Positions 43,368-51,699 of a stretch of DNA of 64,000 nt are shown in pieces. The notes below the pieces were generated by a model, which was given only the letters and a program-made list of their open reading frames with translations, searched no databases and was not told where the DNA came from. The number at the start of each line of letters is the position of its first letter. The first letter of the stretch is position 1. A program made the position numbers and the translations under genes. Source of the stretch: CAG-882 sp050874385. Its GTDB lineage: Bacteria; Bacillota; Clostridia; Lachnospirales; Lachnospiraceae. The stretch covers positions 26,059 to 90,058 of the forward strand of contig JBNMKO010000003.1 of the NCBI GenBank assembly GCA_050874385.1. The letters run 5' to 3'.

Positions 43368-44144
43368 ATGTCTAAATACACAGAACAGGCGAAGGTAGTT
43401 CGTCAGGAGATGCTTCAGGATGGCATTTACAGCCTTATTCTTGAGACAGATAAGATAGCGAGGGAGGCGCGCCCGGGTCAGTTTGTCTCCTTGTACACAC
43501 ATGATGGTTCTAAGCTGCTGCCAAGGCCGATAAGTATATGTGAGGTGAACGAAAACACGTTGAGACTTGTATACCGCGTTGTGGGTTTTGGAACGGGCGA
43601 GTTTTCGCGTTACATGCAGGGGGACACCGTAAAAATCATAGGGCCTCTTGGGAATGGTTTTACAATCAAGGACAAGAAGCCTGTGCTTGTCGCAGGCGGA
43701 ATAGGCATACCGCCGATGCTTGAGCTTGCAAAGGAAATACGCGCGGCATATCCTGACATGGAGATTACAGCAGTTTTGGGATATCGAGACAGCAACACTT
43801 TTCTTGTGGATGACATAAAAAAATATGCCAAGGTTGTCATTGCGACGGACGACGGAAGCCTTGGTGTACATGGAAATGTAATTGATGCGATAAAGCAGGA
43901 AAATGTTGAGGCTGAGGTTTTCTATGCCTGCGGCCCGACAGCGATGCTTAGAGGTTTGAAGACTTACGCCGAGGAAAAAGGCATAGAGGCTCAGATATCT
44001 CTTGAGGAGAAGATGGCGTGCGGTATAGGCGCGTGTCTTGCCTGTGTATGTAAGACTAAGAATGTCGATGAACACTCACATGTTCACAATGCGAGAATAT
44101 GTAAGGACGGCCCGGTATTTGACTCAAGGGAGGTGGAGCTGTGA
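43368..44144 (+). CDS. pyrK: dihydroorotate dehydrogenase electron-transfer subunit
   Basis: The 258-residue subunit passes electrons from NADH via FAD and a [2Fe-2S] cluster to PyrD. The FAD-binding RPIS motif and GGIGIPPMLELA Rossmann glycines are visible. A Cys-rich C-terminus (CGIGACLACVCKTKN then ICKDGP) binds the cluster. ATG 43368 with GGAGG upstream is used; the longer in-frame ATG has none. It overlaps pyrD. Confidence 0.95.
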   Translation: MSKYTEQAKVVRQEMLQDGIYSLILETDKIAREARPGQFVSLYTHDGSKLLPRPISICEVNENTLRLVYRVVGFGTGEFSRYMQGDTVKIIGPLGNGFTIKDKKPVLVAGGIGIPPMLELAKEIRAAYPDMEITAVLGYRDSNTFLVDDIKKYAKVVIATDDGSLGVHGNVIDAIKQENVEAEVFYACGPTAMLRGLKTYAEEKGIEAQISLEEKMACGIGACLACVCKTKNVDEHSHVHNARICKDGPVFDSREVEL

Positions 44145-45052
44145 TGGATATATGTACATCGGTAAATATTGCCGGAGTTGAGCTTAAAAACCCTGTTATG
44201 ACGGCTTCCGGCACATTCGGTTCGGGAGCGGAATACAGCGAGTTTGTCGATTTGAACAGACTTGGAGCGGTTGTCACAAAGGGCGTTGCAAACGTGCCTT
44301 GGCCAGGAAATCCTACACCAAGAATTGCCGAGACCTACGGCGGAATGATTAACGCAATCGGGCTTCAAAATCCCGGAATTGACGTGTTCTGTGACAGAGA
44401 CATTCCTTTTCTCAAAAAATACGACACAAAGATAATCGTGAATGTGTGCGGAAAGACTGAGGAGGACTATGTTGAGGTTGTAAAGAGGCTGGCAGATGAG
44501 CCTGTTGACATGCTTGAGATTAACATCTCCTGCCCTAATGTGAAGGAGGGCGGCATTGCTTTCGGGCAGAACCCGGACAGTGTGGAGCACATCACATCGG
44601 TTCTTAAAAAGCATGCAAAGCAGCCTATTATAATGAAGTTAAGTCCTAATGTCACGGATATCACAGTCATGGCAAAGGCGGCTGAGGCGGGCGGTGCTGA
44701 TGCAATTTCACTTATCAACACGCTGACCGGAATGAAGATTGATGTCAACAGAAGGACATTTGCGGTTGCCAACAAGACGGGCGGACTTTCGGGGCCGGCT
44801 ATAAAGCCTGTAGCAGTCAGGATGGTATATCAGGCGGCACACGCCGTTAAGATACCTGTTATAGGAATGGGCGGAATTATGAACGCCGAGGATGCGCTTG
44901 AGTTTATAATGGCTGGTGCGTCTGCTGTCTCAATAGGAACAGCCAATTTCCACAACCCATACACGACAATCGAGGTTATCGACGGCATAAGGGCATATAT
45001 GGAAAAGAATAAAGTAAAGGATATTAAAGAGCTCGTAGGCTGCGTATGTTAG
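44144..45052 (+). CDS. pyrD: dihydroorotate dehydrogenase, catalytic subunit (class 1B)
   Basis: The 302-residue FMN protein oxidises dihydroorotate with PyrK. Signatures: GVELKNPVMTASGTFGSG, NISCPNVKEGG with the catalytic Cys, MKLSPNVTD, and GMGGIMNAEDALEF. ATG 44144 overlaps the pyrK stop (TGATG); the in-frame GTG at 44141 is also possible, with a GGGAGG RBS. Confidence 0.96.
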   Translation: MDICTSVNIAGVELKNPVMTASGTFGSGAEYSEFVDLNRLGAVVTKGVANVPWPGNPTPRIAETYGGMINAIGLQNPGIDVFCDRDIPFLKKYDTKIIVNVCGKTEEDYVEVVKRLADEPVDMLEINISCPNVKEGGIAFGQNPDSVEHITSVLKKHAKQPIIMKLSPNVTDITVMAKAAEAGGADAISLINTLTGMKIDVNRRTFAVANKTGGLSGPAIKPVAVRMVYQAAHAVKIPVIGMGGIMNAEDALEFIMAGASAVSIGTANFHNPYTTIEVIDGIRAYMEKNKVKDIKELVGCVC

Positions 45053-45141
45053 CAATGTATAGTGTATAATTCGTGTCTTTTATGCATTTACAGGGATATC
45101 AGATGATGGGCTTATGAGACTTTTTTGAAGGGAGTTAGAGG

Positions 45142-45825
45142 TTGAACTGGGTATTGATAGTGGTTATCGCAGTGTTGGCGTTGTTCACTTTTGTAGGGAT
45201 GCACAGGGGCATAATCAAGATGATTTTTTCGGTGGTGTCTCTTGTGGGAACGCTAATAGCTGTATTTATACTGCTTCCGCTTGTGACGGATGCGATAAAG
45301 GATAACACCAAGGTTTATGAGAGCATACAGACCATTGTGGAGGAAAAAATTCTGACCGATGAGATGTTTGAACTCAAAGATGACAACGAGATAATAGACA
45401 GTCTTAATTTTCCCGAGGCGATAAAGGAGATGCTTCGCGAGGATAATACGGTCTCAAAGTATGCCGAGCTTGGCGTGAACAGCATAAGAGGATATATGAT
45501 AAAGTATATATCAGATTTGATATTTAATGTCGTCACCTTTGTGATAAGCTTTATCATAGTTTTTATATTGTTCAGGGTGCTGTTTGGATTTATCTCGGTA
45601 ATTGCAAAGCTTCCGGTGTTGAAGCAGATAAACACGGCAGCAGGTGGTGTGGCGGGATTTCTGCTTGGACTTGTGACAGTGTGGCTTGTCTTTGCGGTGC
45701 TTACCATTTTCGGAAGCTCGCAGTTGTCTAAGGAGGTTTTTGCCGCCGTCAACGACAATGCGCTGCTTGCGTTCATCTATGAGAAGAATTTTATTATGAA
45801 ATATGTCAGGCTTATCATGCGTTAG
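45142..45825 (+). CDS. CvpA-family membrane protein
   Basis: The 227-residue protein has an N-terminal helix and three further hydrophobic stretches (VVIAVLALFTFVGMHRG, VVTFVISFIIVFILFRVLF, VAGFLLGLVTVWLVFAV), matching CvpA. CvpA is linked to colicin V production and purine supply in enterics, though its mechanism is unclear. The start TTG 45142 has AGGGAG upstream. It stands between pyrD and pyrE. Confidence 0.82.
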   Translation: MNWVLIVVIAVLALFTFVGMHRGIIKMIFSVVSLVGTLIAVFILLPLVTDAIKDNTKVYESIQTIVEEKILTDEMFELKDDNEIIDSLNFPEAIKEMLREDNTVSKYAELGVNSIRGYMIKYISDLIFNVVTFVISFIIVFILFRVLFGFISVIAKLPVLKQINTAAGGVAGFLLGLVTVWLVFAVLTIFGSSQLSKEVFAAVNDNALLAFIYEKNFIMKYVRLIMR

Positions 45826-45930
45826 GTGATTGAAAATGAATGATGTGTGTGCTACACTTATTTTGTTATGAGCAGGGAGTGAGGGCGGATTTATAATATC
45901 TGCTTTACTACAAAAATGAAGGAGAACATT

Positions 45931-46605
45931 ATGGAACAGTACAAGGAGGAGTTTATTGGTTTTATGGTTGACAGCGGTGTGCTGCGCTTCGGCGATTTCA
46001 CACTAAAGAGTGGCAGAAAGTCACCGTTCTTTATGAATGCCGGCGGCTACGTTACGGGAACACAGCTTATGAAGCTTGGAGAGTACTACGCAAAAGCTAT
46101 ACATGACAATTACGGAACGGACTTTGATGTTCTTTTTGGACCGGCTTACAAGGGAATACCGCTTAGTGTTGCCACCACAATCGCTTTTTCAAAGCTCTAC
46201 GGCAAGGATATCAAGTACTGCTCTAACCGCAAGGAGATAAAAGACCACGGTGACACGGGAATACTTCTTGGAAGCCCTATAAAGGACGGCGACAAGGTGG
46301 TTATCATCGAGGATGTCACCACATCTGGAAAATCAATCGAGGAGACTTTTCCTATAATTATGGAGCAGGGAAAGGTTGAAATACTTGGACTTATGGTCTC
46401 TCTAAACCGTATGGAGAGGGGCAAGGGTGACAAGAGCGCGCTTGTTGAGATTAAGGAGAAGTACGGTTTTGACGCAAATGCCATTGTTTCGATGGCTGAC
46501 GTTGTGGAATTTTTGTACAACAGACCATACAAGGGACAGGTTATCATCGATGATGAGATAAAGTCTAGAATTGATGCATATTATGAGATGTATGGAGTAA
46601 AATAG
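45931..46605 (+). CDS. pyrE: orotate phosphoribosyltransferase
   Basis: The 224-residue enzyme makes OMP from orotate and PRPP. Motifs: SGRKSPFFMNAG, GPAYKGIPLSVAT and the PRPP-binding VVIIEDVTTSGKS. ATG 45931 is chosen because AAGGAG lies just upstream; the in-frame ATG 15 bases earlier would include that RBS in the gene. The OMP product is used by PyrF. Confidence 0.96.
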   Translation: MEQYKEEFIGFMVDSGVLRFGDFTLKSGRKSPFFMNAGGYVTGTQLMKLGEYYAKAIHDNYGTDFDVLFGPAYKGIPLSVATTIAFSKLYGKDIKYCSNRKEIKDHGDTGILLGSPIKDGDKVVIIEDVTTSGKSIEETFPIIMEQGKVEILGLMVSLNRMERGKGDKSALVEIKEKYGFDANAIVSMADVVEFLYNRPYKGQVIIDDEIKSRIDAYYEMYGVK

Positions 46606-46619
46606 TTGGAGGTGTTTGC

Positions 46620-46772
46620 ATGAGTGAAAAGCTTTATAAGAGAGTTAAAGGTTCCGGTGCCGCTGCCATAACAACGGGAATTATCACAGTTGTAGCCGGG
46701 GTTACATGCGGTATTCTCATGATTGTCACAGGAGCTAAGCTTCTCGCGGCAAAGCCGGATACTCTTTTCTAG
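46620..46772 (+). CDS. small membrane protein
   Basis: A 50-codon gene with GGAGG (46608-46612) and ATG 46620. It starts with a basic MSEKLYKRVKG segment and then has a single long hydrophobic helix (about residues 15-40, including GIITVVAGVTCGILMIV). It lies between pyrE and the DUF6142-like gene. Function unknown; the coding signal is good. Confidence 0.7.
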   Translation: MSEKLYKRVKGSGAAAITTGIITVVAGVTCGILMIVTGAKLLAAKPDTLF

Positions 46773-46784
46773 AATTGAGGATTT

Positions 46785-47096
46785 ATGAAAAAGACTAAGC
46801 TTCGTTTTTCCTATAAGGAATATACAATGGGAGGAATACTTTCGTCGGCGCTTGCGATTATATCACTTTTGTCGCTTGGACACAGCATAATGCTGTCGTT
46901 TAGGGCGCGCGGGGAGGGAACGATGCAGGTGGGAGCATACGGACTTTTATCACTTGTTCTGTCGATATTCGGAATTATTATCGGTATACTAAGTTATAAG
47001 GAGCAGGACAAGCGGTACGGGACTTCTTTTTTTGGTACATTTACCAATGGTATCATTATTGTAATACTGCTGTTATTTATACTTGTCGGGATTTAA
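46785..47096 (+). CDS. DUF6142-like small membrane protein
   Basis: The 103-residue protein has three hydrophobic segments (GGILSSALAIISLLSLGHS, LLSLVLSIFGIIIGILSY, GIIIVILLLFILVGI). The family resembles DUF6142 by layout. A YKEYTMGG motif is at the N-terminus. It lies 12 bp after the small membrane gene and 27 bp before purE, so it belongs to the pyr/pur transcript. Confidence 0.65.
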   Translation: MKKTKLRFSYKEYTMGGILSSALAIISLLSLGHSIMLSFRARGEGTMQVGAYGLLSLVLSIFGIIIGILSYKEQDKRYGTSFFGTFTNGIIIVILLLFILVGI

Positions 47097-47123
47097 AAAA
47101 ATTACATATAAAGGAGAACTACA

Positions 47124-47630
47124 ATGGCAAAAGTAGGTATTGTTATGGGAAGTGATTCAGACCTTCCGGTTATGACTAAGGCTGCGCAGATGCTCGAAAA
47201 ATTTGGAATTGACTATGAGATTACGATTATTTCGGCTCACAGAATGCCTGATGTCTTTTTTGACTATGCTTCTAAGGCTGAGGAGAAGGGTATCAAATGT
47301 ATCATTGCAGGTGCAGGCGGTGCGGCACATCTTCCGGGAATGTGTGCGGCGATATTCCCTCTTCCGGTTATCGGTGTTCCAATTCACACTAAGTCTCTCG
47401 GCGGAGTTGACTCACTCTACTCGATAGTACAGATGCCAAGTGGTATTCCTGTGGCGACGGTTGCCATCGACGGCGGTGCCAATGCAGGTATTCTCGCGGC
47501 AAAGATTTTAGCGACATCAGACCCTGAGCTTCTTGACAAGATTAAGTCATATAAGGAAGAGTTAAAGGTAGGAGTTATGGCAAAGAAGGACAAGATTGAA
47601 AAGACAGGATATGAAGGCTATAATGCGTAA
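47124..47630 (+). CDS. purE: N5-carboxyaminoimidazole ribonucleotide mutase
   Basis: The 168-residue class I PurE converts N5-CAIR to CAIR in purine synthesis. VGIVMGSDSDLPVM, SAHRMPD (active-site His) and AGAGGAAHLPGM are diagnostic. AAAGGAG precedes the ATG. Confidence 0.97.
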   Translation: MAKVGIVMGSDSDLPVMTKAAQMLEKFGIDYEITIISAHRMPDVFFDYASKAEEKGIKCIIAGAGGAAHLPGMCAAIFPLPVIGVPIHTKSLGGVDSLYSIVQMPSGIPVATVAIDGGANAGILAAKILATSDPELLDKIKSYKEELKVGVMAKKDKIEKTGYEGYNA

Positions 47631-47745
47631 ATTGATATAAAACATAAGTATTTGTTTTGTATCAGTTATCTGATTATTTATGTAATACATATTTGAAAGC
47701 TTGAAAAATGTAAGCAACAACATCACATAAATGGAGGAAATAAAA

Positions 47746-48777
47746 ATGGATTACAAGAACGCCGGAGTTGATATTGAAGCAGGATATAAGTCGGTTGAGC
47801 TTATGAAGGAGTATGTCAAGGGAACGATGAGACCCGAGGTGCTCGGAGGTCTTGGAGGTTTCTCAGGCGCATTCTCGTTAAAGGCGATTAAGGATATGGA
47901 AGACCCTGTTTTGCTGTCTGGAACAGACGGCTGCGGCACGAAGGTTAAGCTTGCCATAATTATGGACAAGCATGACACAATCGGTATCGATGCGGTTGCC
48001 ATGTGCGTGAACGATGTCGCATGTGCGGGCGGTGAGCCATTGTTTTTCTTAGACTATATTGCATGTGGCAAGAATTATCCTGAAAAGATTGCGATGATTG
48101 TCAAAGGTGTTGCCGAGGGCTGTAAGATGTCCGAGTGTGCACTTATCGGCGGCGAGACAGCCGAGCATCCGGGACTTATGCCGGAGGAGGATTACGATTT
48201 AGCAGGCTTCTCTGTGGGCGTGATTGACCGCAAGGATATGATTACGGGAGAGAACATCAAGGACGGTGATACACTTGTCGCTATCGCCTCATCTGGTGTC
48301 CATTCAAACGGTTTTTCCCTTGTGCGCAAGGTATTTGCGGATAAGCTCACAAAGGAAGGTCTTGATACATACTATGACGAGCTTGGAAGGACTCTTGGCG
48401 AGGCACTTCTTGAGCCGACAAGAATTTATGTAAAGGCATTGAAGTCGGTAAAAAATGCCGGAGTTAAGATTAAGGGATGCAGCCATATAACAGGCGGCGG
48501 TTTCTACGAGAATATCCCTAGAATGCTGCCTGACGGAATAAGGGCGGAGGTAAAAAAGGACAGCTATGAAGTTCCGGCAATCTTTAAGATGCTTCAAAGA
48601 GAGGGAAATATTGATGAGCATATGATGTACAACACTTTCAATATGGGTGTCGGAATGGTGCTCGCGGTTGACCCGGCAGATGTTGACAGGACGATTGCTG
48701 CCATCAACGAATCGGGAGAGAAGGCATTCGTTCTCGGAAAGGCTGTTGCAGGCGAGAAAGGAGTTACCGTATGTTAA
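47746..48777 (+). CDS. purM: phosphoribosylformylglycinamidine cyclo-ligase
   Basis: The 343-residue AIR synthetase closes FGAM to AIR with ATP. Motifs: DYKNAGVDIEAGYKSVE, GTDGCGTKVKLA, IGGETAEHPG and GVHSNGFSLVRK. ATG 47746 follows GGAGGAA; the in-frame ATG 15 bases earlier would place this RBS inside the gene. It overlaps purN by 7 bp. Confidence 0.97.
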   Translation: MDYKNAGVDIEAGYKSVELMKEYVKGTMRPEVLGGLGGFSGAFSLKAIKDMEDPVLLSGTDGCGTKVKLAIIMDKHDTIGIDAVAMCVNDVACAGGEPLFFLDYIACGKNYPEKIAMIVKGVAEGCKMSECALIGGETAEHPGLMPEEDYDLAGFSVGVIDRKDMITGENIKDGDTLVAIASSGVHSNGFSLVRKVFADKLTKEGLDTYYDELGRTLGEALLEPTRIYVKALKSVKNAGVKIKGCSHITGGGFYENIPRMLPDGIRAEVKKDSYEVPAIFKMLQREGNIDEHMMYNTFNMGVGMVLAVDPADVDRTIAAINESGEKAFVLGKAVAGEKGVTVC

Positions 48778-49397
48778 GGATTGCGGTACTCGTATCAGGC
48801 GGCGGAACCAATCTTCAGGCGATTATTGACAATATAGCATCGGGAAAGATACATAACACGGAGATTGCTGTTGTCATAAGCAATAACCGAAAGGCTTATG
48901 CTCTTGAGAGAGCTAGGAATAACGATATCCCGGCGGAGTGTATTTCTCCTAAGAGCTACGAGGACAGGGAAGAGTTTCACAGGGCGCTTCTTGCGGCTGT
49001 GGACTCCTACAATGTTGACCTTATTGTGCTTGCAGGCTTCCTTGTGGCGATACCTGAAATTATGGTAAAAGCCTATACAAATAGAATTATAAACATACAT
49101 CCATCACTCATTCCATCTTTCTGCGGAAAGGGGCATTACGGACTTCATGTACATGAGGCTGCACTCAACAGAGGCGTTAAGGTGACGGGAGCAACCGTTC
49201 ATTTTGTGGATGACGGAACTGATACCGGGCCAATAATTTTGCAGAAGCCTGTTATGATAGAGCAGGATGACACGCCGGAGACACTACAGAGGCGTGTCAT
49301 GGAGCAGGCGGAGTGGATAATTCTTCCGCAGGCAATCGATTTGATTGCGCAGGGCAGGGTTAAGGTGGTTGACGGCAGGACGGTAATTCAAGATTGA
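48771..49397 (+). CDS. purN: phosphoribosylglycinamide formyltransferase
   Basis: The 208-residue enzyme uses 10-formyl-THF to formylate GAR. VLVSGGGTNLQAI, INIHPSLIP and the GATVHFVDDGTDTGPI segment with its Asp are present. The start overlaps purM; AAGGAG is upstream. Confidence 0.96.
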   Translation: MLRIAVLVSGGGTNLQAIIDNIASGKIHNTEIAVVISNNRKAYALERARNNDIPAECISPKSYEDREEFHRALLAAVDSYNVDLIVLAGFLVAIPEIMVKAYTNRIINIHPSLIPSFCGKGHYGLHVHEAALNRGVKVTGATVHFVDDGTDTGPIILQKPVMIEQDDTPETLQRRVMEQAEWIILPQAIDLIAQGRVKVVDGRTVIQD

Positions 49398-49480
49398 TAT
49401 TTCTGAATCTTAATAAAAGCTATATACATGCTGTCGGGACAGGCAGTGTCAGACAGTAATGTTGAAGGAAAGGGACAAGT

Positions 49481-50752
49481 ATGAAAATTCTTATTGTTGG
49501 AAGCGGCGGAAGAGAGCACGCGATAGCGTGGAAATGTGCACAGAGTAAGAGAGTTGACAAGATATTCTGTGCCCCGGGAAATGCGGGAATTGGTCAGATA
49601 GCAGAGTGCGTCCCGATTAAGGCCATGGAGTTTGATAAGCTTGTGGAATTTGCCAAGGAGCAGAATATTGACCTTACAATTGTCGGAATGGATGACCCGC
49701 TTGTGGGCGGAATTGTCGATGTATTCGAGGCAGCAGGACTTCGCGTATTCGGGCCTAGAAAAAATGCAGCCATTCTTGAGGGCTCAAAGGCATTTTCAAA
49801 GGACCTTATGAAAAAGTACAACATTCCAACAGCGGCTTACGAGACTTTCAACAGCCCGGAGGCAGCGCTTGAGTACCTTGAGACGGCAGAGTATCCTACA
49901 GTTTTGAAGGCTGACGGTCTTGCCCTCGGAAAAGGTGTGCTTATATGCAACAACAAGGAGGAGGCAAAGGCAGGGGTAAAGACACTCATGCTTGACAAGC
50001 AGTTTGGAAGTGCGGGCGACAGAATAGTTATAGAGGAGTTTATGACCGGACGCGAGGTTTCGGTTCTCTCCTTTGTTGACGGCAACACGATTAAGATTAT
50101 GACCTCCGCACAGGACCACAAGCGCGCAAAGGACGGCGATAAGGGGCTTAACACGGGCGGAATGGGAACATTTTCGCCAAGCCCATTTTATACGGCTGAG
50201 GTTGACGAGTTCTGCAAGAAATACATATATCAGGCGACAGTTGACGCGATGAAGGCAGAGGGCAGGGAGTTTAAGGGAATTATTTTCTTTGGACTTATGC
50301 TCACAGCCAAAGGCCCTCGCGTACTTGAGTACAATGCGCGTTTTGGCGACCCTGAGACACAGGTTGTGCTTCCTAGAATGAAGAACGACATTATCGACGT
50401 GTTTGAGGCGTGCATCGACGGAACACTCGACAAGGTTGAACTTGAGTTTGAGGACAATGCTGCCGTGTGTGTTGTGCTCGCATCGGACGGATATCCTGAG
50501 AAGTACGAGAAGGGCAAGCTTATCACAGGACTTGAGGCGTTTGAGAATAATCCGGGATATTACTGTTTCCATGCCGGAACCAAGCTGACCGACGAAGGTT
50601 TTGTGACCAACGGCGGAAGAGTGCTTGGCATAACGGCGACAGGTGCTGATTTGAAGACAGCGAGGGCCAACGCATACAAGGCTACAGAATGGGTTTCATT
50701 TGAGAACAAATATATGAGACATGATATCGGAAAAGCTATTGATGAGGCGTAA
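49481..50752 (+). CDS. purD: phosphoribosylamine-glycine ligase
   Basis: The 423-residue ATP-grasp enzyme joins glycine to phosphoribosylamine. GSGGREHAIAWK, LKADGLALGKGV and EYNARFGDPETQ are visible. Gap to purN is 83 bp with AAGGAAAGGG before the start. A terminator follows at 50813-50841. Confidence 0.97.
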   Translation: MKILIVGSGGREHAIAWKCAQSKRVDKIFCAPGNAGIGQIAECVPIKAMEFDKLVEFAKEQNIDLTIVGMDDPLVGGIVDVFEAAGLRVFGPRKNAAILEGSKAFSKDLMKKYNIPTAAYETFNSPEAALEYLETAEYPTVLKADGLALGKGVLICNNKEEAKAGVKTLMLDKQFGSAGDRIVIEEFMTGREVSVLSFVDGNTIKIMTSAQDHKRAKDGDKGLNTGGMGTFSPSPFYTAEVDEFCKKYIYQATVDAMKAEGREFKGIIFFGLMLTAKGPRVLEYNARFGDPETQVVLPRMKNDIIDVFEACIDGTLDKVELEFEDNAAVCVVLASDGYPEKYEKGKLITGLEAFENNPGYYCFHAGTKLTDEGFVTNGGRVLGITATGADLKTARANAYKATEWVSFENKYMRHDIGKAIDEA

Positions 50753-50812
50753 CCGCCGGGATTTAACACTATAAGGGAAGTTCACTACTTATTGCCATGC
50801 AATAGAAAATGG

Positions 50813-50841
50813 GGGACTTGCTTTGATGCAAAGTCTCTTTG
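50813..50841 (+). terminator. possible terminator after purD
   Basis: GGACTTGC pairs with GCAAAGTC with one bulge, within 50813-50841, followed by a broken T run. Confidence 0.5.
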
Positions 50842-50887
50842 GATATGTTTTTATAAACAGAAAATAGTGTTATGAGCAGGCTGCAAA

Positions 50888-50909
50888 GTGGATTGCAGAT
50901 ATCCGACTG
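50888..50909 (+). repeat. 22-bp dispersed core, copy 3
   Basis: GTG plus GATTGCAGATATCCGACTG. It is ten bases upstream of a TTTGTA run and followed by a terminator-like hairpin. Confidence 0.65.
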
Positions 50910-50926
50910 ATTTGTAGGTAAGTAAC

Positions 50927-50985
50927 ATAACCGTCACTCCCAAAATAGACCAAGTTGTTTATTGTATGGGGTGGCGGTTATTTTA
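50927..50985 (+). terminator. terminator-like hairpin before the response-regulator gene
   Basis: ATAACCG (50927-50933) pairs with CGGTTAT (50975-50981), extended by GTCAC/GTGGC-type pairs, then TTT. It sits in the leader of the two-component operon, so it may be an attenuator. Confidence 0.6.
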
Positions 50986-50997
50986 GATGGGAGAACT

Positions 50998-51699
50998 ATG
51001 GAGAAAATCAATATCTTAGTCGCCGATGACGACGTTGAGATTGTATATATAATAAGAAAAATTCTAACCGAGGAAGGCTTTAACGTGCTTGAGGCTTACA
51101 ATGGTGAGGAGGCATTTTCACTTCTTGCGACCAAGAGTGTGCAGCTTGTGATACTCGACATTATGATGCCAAAGATGAACGGACTTCTCGCCACGATGAA
51201 GATAAGGGAGATTAGCAATGTCCCTATTCTGATATTGTCGGCAAAAGGTGAGGAGAGTGACCGCGTTATAGGTCTTACATCCGGTGCGGACGACTATCTT
51301 GTGAAGCCGTTTATGAGGGCAGAACTCGTTGCGAGAGTCAATTCACTTTTGAGAAGATATATGAAGCTTGGCTCGATTGCCGAGGCTAAACCGGAGTCGG
51401 AGCTTAGTTACCACGAACTTGAGCTTGATACGCTCAACAAGCGCTTTATGGTGAGAGGAAATGAGGTAAAACTCACACCCACAGAGCTGAAGATTGTGAC
51501 ACTTCTTATGAAAAATCCGGGCAGAATTTTCAACGCCAAGGAGATATATGAGAGAGTGTGGGACAGTGATGCCTATGCGGCTGAGAATACTGTTATGATT
51601 CACATAAGCCGCATAAGAAGCAAGATAGAAATCAACCCGGCAAAGCCGGAATATATAAAGGTGGTGTGGGGTATTGGGTATAAGCTTGAGAGGGAATAA
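50998..51699 (+). CDS. OmpR/PhoB-family response regulator
   Basis: The 233-residue DNA-binding regulator has a receiver domain (LVADDDVEIVYII, VILDIMMPKMNGL with the phospho-Asp, LSAKGEESD, DDYLVKPF). A winged-helix output domain follows (LTPTELKIVTLLMKNPGR, AENTVMIHISRIRSK, VVWGIGYKL). ATG 50998 with a GGGAGA RBS is the start. The gene overlaps the histidine kinase gene by 26 bp. Confidence 0.95.
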   Translation: MEKINILVADDDVEIVYIIRKILTEEGFNVLEAYNGEEAFSLLATKSVQLVILDIMMPKMNGLLATMKIREISNVPILILSAKGEESDRVIGLTSGADDYLVKPFMRAELVARVNSLLRRYMKLGSIAEAKPESELSYHELELDTLNKRFMVRGNEVKLTPTELKIVTLLMKNPGRIFNAKEIYERVWDSDAYAAENTVMIHISRIRSKIEINPAKPEYIKVVWGIGYKLERE

